Source of the DNA: Cyanobacteria bacterium T3Sed10_344R1
Lineage (GTDB): Bacteria > Cyanobacteriota > Cyanobacteriia > Phormidesmidales > Phormidesmidaceae
Direction: 5' to 3'
NCBI GenBank assembly: GCA_003566335.1
Contig: PXDR01000424.1
Span: forward strand, 1 to 7,176
Length of the DNA stretch: 7,176 nt
Part shown: in pieces, positions 1-4,431 of the stretch
Layout of the letters: each line of letters starts with the position of its first letter
Position numbering within the stretch: the stretch's first letter is position 1
Made by a program: the position numbers and the translations under genes
Notes under the pieces: generated by a model
Told to the model about the DNA's origin: nothing
What the model saw: the letters and a program-made list of their open reading frames with translations, nothing else
Database searches by the model: none

Positions 1-986
1 GGGGTGTAGACCCCGCGCAACTGGCTGTAGTGGTCTTCAATCTGACAGGCCCAGTGGGCAAGTTGCAGCACGTCTTCGTCGCTGAGGGCAAACTGCTGCT
101 GCTCGGCAATGGGCACCGGGATATTTTTCACCTGCTTGCTGCCGCCGAGGTCATAGACCATTTTCAGGGCTTTGCTGCCCAGGCGACGGGTGAGGATAGG
201 CCGGAACCCTTGCTTCAGGGTGGGCTTAAACACAAAGTATTCGTCGGGGTTGACGGTGCCCTGGACGACGTTCTCGCCCAAGCCATAGGCGGCGGTGACC
301 AGCACGGCGTCTTTGAAGCCAGTTTCGGTATCAATTGAGAACATGACGCCGGAACTGGCGAGGTCGGAGCGCACCATTTTTTGGATGCAGACCGACAGGG
401 CGACATCGAAGTGGTCAAAGCCCTTGATCTGCCGGTAGGAGATGGCGCGGTCGGTAAACAGGGAGGCAAAGCAGCGTTTGCAGGCGGTGATGACGCTGCT
501 GGCCCCATGGACGTTGAGGTAGGTTTCCTGCTGACCGGCAAAGCTGGCGTCGGGTAGGTCTTCGGCGGTGGCGCTGGAGCGCACGGCCACGTCTACGTCT
601 GGACCATAGCGATCGCAGAGTTGGGCATAGGCTTGGGCAATGCTCCGCTCTAGGTCGGCAGCCAGGGGGGCGTTGAGGATGAGCTGACGGGCCTGCTTGC
701 CTCGGGTTCTGAGGTTATTGACATCGTTAACGTCGAGGTCGGCAAACAGGTCGCGCAACTGGCGGTCAAGCCCGGCCCCGGCAATGAAGCGGCGATAGGC
801 GTGGGCCGTGGTGGCAAAGCCGGTGGGCACCTGAATTCCCTGGGGCATCAATTGCTGAATCATTTCCCCTAGGGACGCGTTTTTGCCGCCAACCAGGGGA
901 ATATCGCTGAGGCGAATATCGTCGAGCCACAGCACAAGCTGTTCGGTTTTGGGGCCGGTGGCGGTGGGGTTGAGGGTCGTGGTCAT
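1..986 (-). CDS. ppsA: Phosphoenolpyruvate synthase, N-terminal part (runs off left edge)
   Basis: PEP synthase (pyruvate, water dikinase) converts pyruvate, ATP and water to PEP, AMP and phosphate in the cytoplasm, feeding gluconeogenesis. The visible 328 residues are essentially the PPDK_N nucleotide-binding domain. Seen in the translation: a VGGKNASLGEM glycine/lysine motif at about residues 32-42, the strongly conserved AVRSSATAEDLPDASFAGQQ block at about 134-153, VMFSIDTETGF at about 214-224 and AYGLGENVVQGTVNPDEY at about 233-250. All are hallmarks of PpsA. The phosphohistidine swivelling domain and the PEP/pyruvate-binding barrel lie beyond the window; full-length homologues are about 800 residues, so roughly 40% is present. 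The ATG at 986 is preceded by a GGAGG ribosome-binding site (positions 996-1000, 9-nt spacing), which fixes the start. No frameshift or stop is seen. It is transcribed away from the hydrolase gene. Identification is firm. Confidence 0.97.
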   Translation of the reverse strand, partial: MTTTLNPTATGPKTEQLVLWLDDIRLSDIPLVGGKNASLGEMIQQLMPQGIQVPTGFATTAHAYRRFIAGAGLDRQLRDLFADLDVNDVNNLRTRGKQARQLILNAPLAADLERSIAQAYAQLCDRYGPDVDVAVRSSATAEDLPDASFAGQQETYLNVHGASSVITACKRCFASLFTDRAISYRQIKGFDHFDVALSVCIQKMVRSDLASSGVMFSIDTETGFKDAVLVTAAYGLGENVVQGTVNPDEYFVFKPTLKQGFRPILTRRLGSKALKMVYDLGGSKQVKNIPVPIAEQQQFALSDEDVLQLAHWACQIEDHYSQLRGVYT

Positions 987-995
987 GGTGAGTTG

Positions 996-1000
996 CCTCC
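996..1000 (-). promoter_or_regulatory. Ribosome-binding site of ppsA
   Basis: GGAGG on the minus strand, 9 nt upstream of the ATG at 986. It is a strong Shine-Dalgarno sequence and supports that start. Confidence 0.75.
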
Positions 1001-1150
1001 AGGGCAGGTGCTGTCGCGCGGTTAAATGAAGCGGGTTGCCAGACCGAATTGACTAAACCAGATGCCGAACTAGATAGAGATGCGATCGCAGACTAAATCC
1101 ACCGTCAATTCATCGGCAAATCTATCTTTAGGTCTAGCAATAGGTCTGGT

Positions 1151-1179
1151 GATACAAGACTGTCGAAATAGTCTGTATC
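1151..1179. repeat. Bulged inverted repeat (hairpin) upstream of ppsA
   Basis: GATAC-A-AGACT (1151-1161) pairs with AGTCT-GTATC (1170-1179), giving ten base pairs interrupted by one bulged A, around an 8-nt loop. The sequence TGTCGAAAT at 1161-1169 recurs exactly at 3108-3116, inside the hairpin of the repeat family downstream. It could be an operator or an RNA structure; there is no T-tract, so it is not an obvious terminator. Confidence 0.6.
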
Positions 1180-1468
1180 GCTAGGATGAAATAAAGGAAA
1201 GAAAATGAGGCGGCATGACTCAATGGAAATAGGCGATCTGTCGATAGAGAATGAACGGAAAATGAGTGAAAGACAGATTTATCAGATTTAATCAACCTCT
1301 AGATAGACTTTCAGCAGGCTTTGCTGTGGCGGTATGAAAAGCGTCAAATCCTGCTTTCGCTCATGTCTTTATTTTATCGAAAAAAGCAATCTGCTTGAGC
1401 CAACTTTAGAAAACGCTAGAGAAGATTGAGGTAATTCAGGGTGATTTTGATGGTCTGATCGGAGGGCG

Positions 1469-1497
1469 TTGACTTGGGGGAATAATTAGGGATTAGC
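1469..1497 (+). promoter_or_regulatory. Weak candidate promoter for the serine hydrolase gene
   Basis: TTGACT at 1469-1474 is a good -35-like element. At 17-bp spacing it is followed by ATTAGC (1492-1497), a poor match to TATAAT. It would place the transcript start roughly 90 nt before the ATG at 1599. Offered only as a candidate. Confidence 0.2.
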
Positions 1498-1598
1498 CCT
1501 GGTTTTTTATGGGGATTGTGCTGTGCTCAGGATTTCCTGACAAAGGCCGCGCTGTATGCTGTCTGAGTGCTGGCGCATTTTTTGAATGGGGTAGATAA

Positions 1599-2555
1599 AT
1601 GGCGTTCTTTCAGACAGATTCAGCCCTGGCGCAAAAGCTGGGTGAGGTGCTGACAACAGTGCGGCAGGCCCATTCCTCTCTAGGGGAAACCCAGGTTTCG
1701 GCAACGTGGCTGGTGTATGACCCGCCGGTTGTGGTGAATACGGGGGGCGCGCTCAGCCCGGAGGCGTTTTGGCAGTATCAACCGCGAGGAGCCAGCTATC
1801 GCGGGGTGGAGCGAGTTTACCCGGCTAGTGTGGTGAAGCTGTTTTACCTGGTGGCGGTGCATGAGTGGTTAGAGCAGGGCATGATGCAGCCGACAGCGGA
1901 GCTGGATCGGGCGGTGGCGGACATGATTATCGACTCGGGCAATGATGCGACGGGGCTGGTGGTGGATATGCTGACGGGCACCACGGGCGGCCCGGAGCTG
2001 CCTTCTGGCCCGTTTGAGAGTTGGCTGGATCAGCGAAATCTGGTGAACCGCTATTTTCTGGCGTTGCAGTGGCCGGAGCTGGCTGCGATCAACGTGAACC
2101 AAAAGACTTGGTGTGATGGGCCGTATGGGCGGGAACGGGCAGCGCTGGGGCCTTTGAAGGAAAACCGCAACATGCTGACGACGGAAGCGGTGGCGCGATT
2201 GGTTCACAGTATTGTGGGCGGGGTGTCGGTGTCGGCGGTGCGATCGCAGGCGATGATGGCCCTGATGAAGCGCAGTCTAGACCCCAAGCTACTGGCGGCT
2301 GATCCAGAGAACCAAGTTGATGGCTTTTTGGGCGGTGGACTGCCGACGGAGACTCAGGTTTGGTCAAAAGCGGGGCTGACTAGCCGGGTGCGCCATGATG
2401 TGGCCTACATTGAGCCGACGGATCGCCACCCCTACCTGCTGACGGTGTTTACCGAAGGCCCGGAGCAGAGCAAGAGCGAAGAAATTCTGCCGATGGTGTC
2501 GCGTCTGGTGTTTGAGGCGATGGCGGATTTACCTGCATCTCAAAAAGAGACTTAA
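1599..2555 (+). CDS. Class A beta-lactamase-like serine hydrolase, no signal peptide
   Basis: A 318-residue protein of the Beta-lactamase2 / class A beta-lactamase-related fold. Three active-site motifs are visible in order: SxxK as S77-V-V-K80 within YPASVVK, an SDN-like S113-G-N115 within MIIDSGNDATG, and K257-A-G259 in place of the usual KTG. The block ENRNMLTTEAVARL at about 188-201 is also typical of the fold. I cannot find the ExxLN omega-loop glutamate that deacylates penicillins in true class A enzymes. The SxxK-to-SGN distance, 36 residues against about 60, is short. The N-terminus (MAFFQTDSALAQKLGEV) is neither hydrophobic nor positively charged like a signal peptide, so a cytoplasmic location is inferred. 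An in-frame TAA sits directly before the ATG, making it the first possible start; GGGG at 1588-1591 is a modest ribosome-binding site. An esterase, amidase or peptidase role is possible; antibiotic resistance should not be assumed. Confidence 0.85.
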   Translation: MAFFQTDSALAQKLGEVLTTVRQAHSSLGETQVSATWLVYDPPVVVNTGGALSPEAFWQYQPRGASYRGVERVYPASVVKLFYLVAVHEWLEQGMMQPTAELDRAVADMIIDSGNDATGLVVDMLTGTTGGPELPSGPFESWLDQRNLVNRYFLALQWPELAAINVNQKTWCDGPYGRERAALGPLKENRNMLTTEAVARLVHSIVGGVSVSAVRSQAMMALMKRSLDPKLLAADPENQVDGFLGGGLPTETQVWSKAGLTSRVRHDVAYIEPTDRHPYLLTVFTEGPEQSKSEEILPMVSRLVFEAMADLPASQKET

Positions 2556-2576
2556 ATGCAGTTCAATAAGACTTGA

Positions 2577-2603
2577 CTCAACAAGATTGGGTCTTGTCGT
2601 GAG
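2577..2603. repeat. Hairpin in the convergent gap between hydrolase and membrane-protein genes
   Basis: CTCA-ACAAGA (2577-2586) pairs with TCTTGT-CG-TGAG (2592-2603): ten base pairs with a 2-nt bulge and a TTGGG loop. It lies in the 56-bp gap between two converging stop codons, where a bidirectional terminator would be expected, but neither side has a T-tract. Its right arm is part of the GTCTTGT..TGAGACG motif that recurs further right. Confidence 0.5.
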
Positions 2604-2606
2604 ACG
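2591..2606 (+). repeat. Dispersed 16-nt motif, copy A
   Basis: GTCTTGTCGTGAGACG, two mismatches from the consensus GTCTTGTTTTGAGACG. It lies between the convergent stop codons. The bases before it (2541-2570) also resemble, more weakly, the left part of the longer repeat at 3092-3155, for example AGAGACT at 2546-2552. Confidence 0.55.
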
Positions 2607-2611
2607 TACAA

Positions 2612-3001
2612 TCAAGGGCGCAGGTTGTAGCCAGCGACGGCGGCAATTAGGGTGACTGCGATCGCAATTCCCAGGGTGAAAAATAGACCTAGGGGAAAGT
2701 TCAGCAGGTTCGCGCCGACAGTGAAGATGGCGCTAGTAAACAGGCTGGCGGCGAGGGCGAGGCGAGTATTGCCGCGCTGGCTGCGGTTTCGACCTGCCCA
2801 ATTTGCGCCCCAGCCTGCCCCTAGGCCAAACGCGAGGATGGCGGCAGAAATCATCAGGGGCCGCAGGGCAGCTTCAATGCCGATGCGGGACAGCACGAGG
2901 ACGGAGCCGTGATATGCGATCGCAGCCAAGATGCCCCCACTGAACAATGCCCCCAACACTTCGACGAGCAATACCGAGCTGGACGGGAGAACTAATCGCA
3001 C
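2612..3001 (-). CDS. Small four-helix integral membrane protein, function unknown
   Basis: A 129-residue, very hydrophobic protein rich in Ala, Leu, Gly and Ile. Four membrane segments can be read at about residues 10-37, 48-69, 80-101 and 104-126. The only clearly charged loop is RNRSQRGNTR (71-80), between helices 2 and 3; by the positive-inside rule it would face the cytoplasm, putting both termini there too. The start is GTG, not ATG: AGGAG on the minus strand (3009-3013) sits 7 nt upstream and no nearby in-frame ATG competes. Two HIP1 sites lie inside the gene (2658-2665 and 2916-2923). It converges with the hydrolase gene and faces a long non-coding region upstream. I do not recognise the family and see no catalytic or metal-binding motif. 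The continuous hydrophobic pattern and good ribosome-binding site make it likely real. Confidence 0.7.
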   Translation of the reverse strand: MRLVLPSSSVLLVEVLGALFSGGILAAIAYHGSVLVLSRIGIEAALRPLMISAAILAFGLGAGWGANWAGRNRSQRGNTRLALAASLFTSAIFTVGANLLNFPLGLFFTLGIAIAVTLIAAVAGYNLRP

Positions 3002-3008
3002 GTTTTGA

Positions 3009-3013
3009 CTCCT
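3009..3013 (-). promoter_or_regulatory. Ribosome-binding site selecting the GTG start at 3001
   Basis: AGGAG on the minus strand with 7-nt spacing to GTG at 3001-2999. It is the main reason for choosing the non-ATG start of the membrane-protein gene. Confidence 0.65.
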
Positions 3014-3091
3014 GAGCCTGGTCGAACAACCGCTAAAACCTGCTTGATTTTAGGCCCATTCGGCTCATGGGTCGCCAATACTTTACTCACA

Positions 3092-3155
3092 TTTAGAGAC
3101 TCATTTATGTCGAAATGAGTCCAATAAAGATGCACAAGAGTCTTCTTTTGAGACG
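3092..3155 (+). repeat. Intergenic direct repeat, unit 1
   Basis: Aligns without gaps to 3227-3290 at an offset of exactly 135 nt. Blocks identical in both units are TTAGAGA (3093-3099), AATGAGTC (3114-3121), AAGAGTCTT (3136-3144) and TTTTGAGA (3146-3153); the bases between are diverged. It includes copy B of the 16-nt motif (3140-3155). No reading frame crosses both units. Confidence 0.7.
3098..3121. repeat. Perfect 9-bp hairpin in repeat unit 1
   Basis: GACTCATTT (3098-3106) and AAATGAGTC (3113-3121) are exact reverse complements around a 6-nt loop ATGTCG. AGACTC (3097-3102) can instead pair with GAGTCT at 3138-3143, so two mutually exclusive folds are possible if the region is transcribed. 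Confidence 0.65.
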
Positions 3156-3163
3156 GTGATCGC

Positions 3164-3176
3164 ACCTGATTCAGGT
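3164..3176. repeat. 13-nt palindrome
   Basis: ACCTGA-T-TCAGGT is a perfect palindrome with a single central base, running directly into copy C of the 16-nt motif. The size and symmetry would suit a dimeric repressor site, but no regulator can be named. Confidence 0.4.
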
Positions 3177-3190
3177 CTTGTTTCGTGATG
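3175..3190 (+). repeat. Dispersed 16-nt motif, copy C
   Basis: GTCTTGTTTCGTGATG, 14 of 16 identical to copy D exactly 100 nt downstream, and three mismatches from the consensus. It is the most diverged copy. Confidence 0.45.
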
Positions 3191-3226
3191 GGCTTAGCAG
3201 TGCTGCCGCTGATTTCTTCTGTCGTA

Positions 3227-3290
3227 CTTAGAGATTTGTAGATCTCGTAATGAGTCTATTCGTGGTGTTTAAGAGTCTTGTTTTGAGATG
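3227..3290 (+). repeat. Intergenic direct repeat, unit 2
   Basis: Second unit of the 135-nt-offset repeat, with TTAGAGA at 3228-3234, AATGAGTC at 3249-3256, AAGAGTCTT at 3271-3279 and TTTTGAGA at 3281-3288. It includes copy D of the 16-nt motif (3275-3290). The 9-bp hairpin of unit 1 is not kept; instead GAGAT (3231-3235) can pair with ATCTC (3242-3246). Confidence 0.7.
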
Positions 3291-3350
3291 AGATTAGTGG
3301 GGATGCGATCGGGGTTCCAACTTAAGCCGTGACAAGTCGAGTTAGTACTG

Positions 3351-3374
3351 GCTTCGACAAGCTCAGCCCGAACG
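3351..3374. repeat. REP-like element of the TTCGACAAGCTCAG..CGAA type
   Basis: The bases TTCGACAAGCTCAGCCCGAA (3353-3372) have TTCG/CGAA ends and an AGCT core. From memory, close variants are dispersed through intergenic DNA of many unrelated bacterial genomes. GGCT (3350-3353) and AGCC (3365-3368) offer an alternative inner pairing. Only one copy lies in this window. Confidence 0.55.
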
Positions 3375-3617
3375 TAGCGATCAGTGCGCATGATTCTCGC
3401 CTGCGTTGATACCGTGCGATCGCACCTCTAGTCGGTTCAACGGGGCTGGTTAGGGATGCCAAAAGTCCGCTAGAGTTGTCGTGCCTTGAGTTGCGATACA
3501 GAGATAGTCGGGGTCAGCAGGTCGAAAATGGGGTCGAAATTTAGTCCATTTTTAGTCCAGACTGGATTAGTCACCCTCTAAGAGCTTCGAAAATAAAGGG
3601 ATTCACGGTTTCGACCG

Positions 3618-3634
3618 GTTGCGGGTCACGCAAC
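3618..3634. repeat. Perfect 6-bp hairpin upstream of uma2
   Basis: GTTGCG (3618-3623) and CGCAAC (3629-3634) pair around a GGTCA loop. No T-tract follows. It lies about 150 bp before the uma2 start, just after a stretch faintly resembling a tmRNA 5' end. Confidence 0.45.
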
Positions 3635-3767
3635 TAGTCAAGGCTGTCGAGTGAAATGCGATCGCACCTAGTCGCGGGGGCAGGTCTGCTGGCCGAATGT
3701 AGGCCATAGGCTGAATCAACATTGGATGGTTCAGAATTAGGGCAAGTGGCAATGCCAGATGACGTTT

Positions 3768-3772
3768 GAGGT
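3768..3772 (+). promoter_or_regulatory. Ribosome-binding site selecting the uma2 ATG at 3781
   Basis: GAGGT, 8 nt before ATG 3781-3783. It overlaps the alternative in-frame TTG at 3766-3768, which has no such site in front of it, so the ATG is the better start. Confidence 0.7.
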
Positions 3773-3780
3773 CAAGCAGC

Positions 3781-4422
3781 ATGGTTTTATCAATCAGCCC
3801 AGAGCAGATCCAGCTCCCCCCTGGCAGTGAAGTCACCTTGACGTATCAGACCTGGGAAGACTACGAAGCGCTGCTAGAGAGCCGCCGCGATCAGGCTGCG
3901 ATCAAAATTCGCTACAGTGCCCAGACTCAAACTATCTCCCTTATGGTTCCTTTAGCTGGTCACGGTAGGCGCACCGATATTTTGGTTGATCTAGTCAAAG
4001 CACTTTTGCGGCATCAGGGGCGCGACTGGGATAGCTCTCATCCAATGACCCTGAAGCGACTGCGGGAAGCAGGGGTAGAACCCGACGCCTGTTTCTACAT
4101 CGAGAATTGGCAAGCGGCCTTAGGGAAAGAGCGCCTTGACCTTACCGTTGATCCACCGCCGGATCTGGCGATTGAAATAGATCTGACCTCATTGACTGAT
4201 TTAGAGATTTACCAAATTCTCAAAATCCCTGAAGTCTGGATTTATCGCCAGGGACAGCTCAGCGTCTATGTCCTCACCGACCAAGGGTACGAAAACAGTC
4301 CCCAGAGCCCGACATTTCCCACCGTAGCGGTCACAGCAGTTTTGCCCAAGTATGTCGAACGCGCCTGGGCCTCTGGATCTAGCGTTGCCCTGCGAGAATT
4401 TGACGCGTACTTGGGCACCTGA
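3781..4422 (+). CDS. Uma2-family (DUF820) PD-(D/E)XK nuclease-like protein
   Basis: A 213-residue protein matching the cyanobacterial Uma2 family, which has the restriction-endonuclease fold and is usually about 180-220 residues. The family's cellular role and substrate are not settled. Seen: the GVEPDACFYI block (98-107), then PPPDLAIEIDLTS (125-137) carrying D128, E132 and D134, the usual acidic metal-site region, followed by the typical KIPEVWIYR strand (148-156). The lysine-containing DR..K linker of many DUF820 proteins is absent; the short TSLTDLEIYQIL form is, as I recall, common in one cyanobacterial subfamily. There is no signal peptide or membrane segment, so it is probably cytoplasmic. 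The ATG at 3781 is preferred over an in-frame TTG at 3766 because of its GAGGT site. No toxin, antitoxin, transposase or methylase gene is beside it. Family assignment is firm; activity is not shown. Confidence 0.92.
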   Translation: MVLSISPEQIQLPPGSEVTLTYQTWEDYEALLESRRDQAAIKIRYSAQTQTISLMVPLAGHGRRTDILVDLVKALLRHQGRDWDSSHPMTLKRLREAGVEPDACFYIENWQAALGKERLDLTVDPPPDLAIEIDLTSLTDLEIYQILKIPEVWIYRQGQLSVYVLTDQGYENSPQSPTFPTVAVTAVLPKYVERAWASGSSVALREFDAYLGT

Positions 4423-4431
4423 AGCCCCCCA

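Larger units (their letters stand above)
987..1598. other. Divergent intergenic region between ppsA and the serine hydrolase gene
   Basis: A 612-bp non-coding stretch, clearly richer in A+T than the flanking genes, especially about 1120-1440. It must contain promoters for both divergent genes, but no strong -35/-10 pair stands out. It holds the ppsA ribosome-binding site, one HIP1 site (1082-1089), two TAGGTCT copies 12 nt apart (1129-1135 and 1141-1147), two CTAGATAGA copies (1070-1078 and 1299-1307) and a bulged hairpin at 1151-1179. A 28-codon reading frame at 1205-1291 has a weak AAGGA upstream but no other support. A weak GGG/CCC hairpin followed by six T's lies at 1488-1508. No RNA gene was recognised. 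Confidence 0.7.
3002..3780. other. Long repeat-rich intergenic region upstream of uma2
   Basis: A 779-bp stretch with no convincing gene on either strand. It carries three of the four copies of a 16-nt motif, two of them within a 64-bp direct repeat, and a perfect 9-bp hairpin (3098-3121). It also has a 13-nt palindrome ACCTGATTCAGGT (3164-3176), a REP-like element (3351-3374), two HIP1 sites extended as GCGATCGCACCT, paired short repeats at 3521-3559 and a 6-bp hairpin at 3618-3634. The right end holds the uma2 ribosome-binding site. Minus-strand frames over 3603-3836 overlap the uma2 start and look like chance. No clear promoter, tRNA or terminator was found. Confidence 0.7.

Noticed and set aside
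215..541. 108-codon minus-strand frame inside the ppsA region
   Set aside because: It is an out-of-frame shadow of ppsA, whose own frame is continuous with family motifs throughout.
1205..1291. 28-codon plus-strand reading frame with AAGGA 6 nt upstream, starting MRRHDSMEIGD
   Set aside because: Too short to judge, charged composition without a recognisable motif, and a weak ribosome-binding site that may be chance in A-rich DNA. Could be revived by ribosome profiling or conservation.
1381..1398. Minus-strand AAGCA-GAT-TGCTT hairpin followed by a T run (complement of the A run near 1380-1386), as a terminator
   Set aside because: The stem is only 5 bp and no minus-strand gene lies upstream of it in this gap.
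1488..1508. AGGG-loop-CCCT hairpin followed by GG and six T's, as a terminator
   Set aside because: Only a 4-bp stem, and no gene on the plus strand ends just before it.
1869..2207. 112-codon minus-strand frame opposite the serine hydrolase gene
   Set aside because: Low-complexity Arg/His/Pro-rich shadow of a gene with clear catalytic motifs on the plus strand.
3092..3290. CRISPR array or heptameric STRR-type tandem repeat
   Set aside because: Only two full diverged units with a 71-nt gap, not identical repeats with regular spacers, and not a tandem heptamer.
3601..3765. A functional tmRNA (ssrA) gene
   Set aside because: Only the first bases resemble tmRNA. There is no tag-peptide frame, no T-arm with acceptor stem and no CCA-type 3' end before uma2.
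3766..3780. TTG start for uma2, five codons upstream of the ATG
   Set aside because: The GAGGT site at 3768-3772 is correctly spaced for the ATG at 3781 and overlaps the TTG itself.
3603..3836. 77-codon minus-strand frame overlapping the uma2 start
   Set aside because: It overlaps the uma2 ribosome-binding site and first codons, includes a translated HIP1 site, and shows no recognisable motif.
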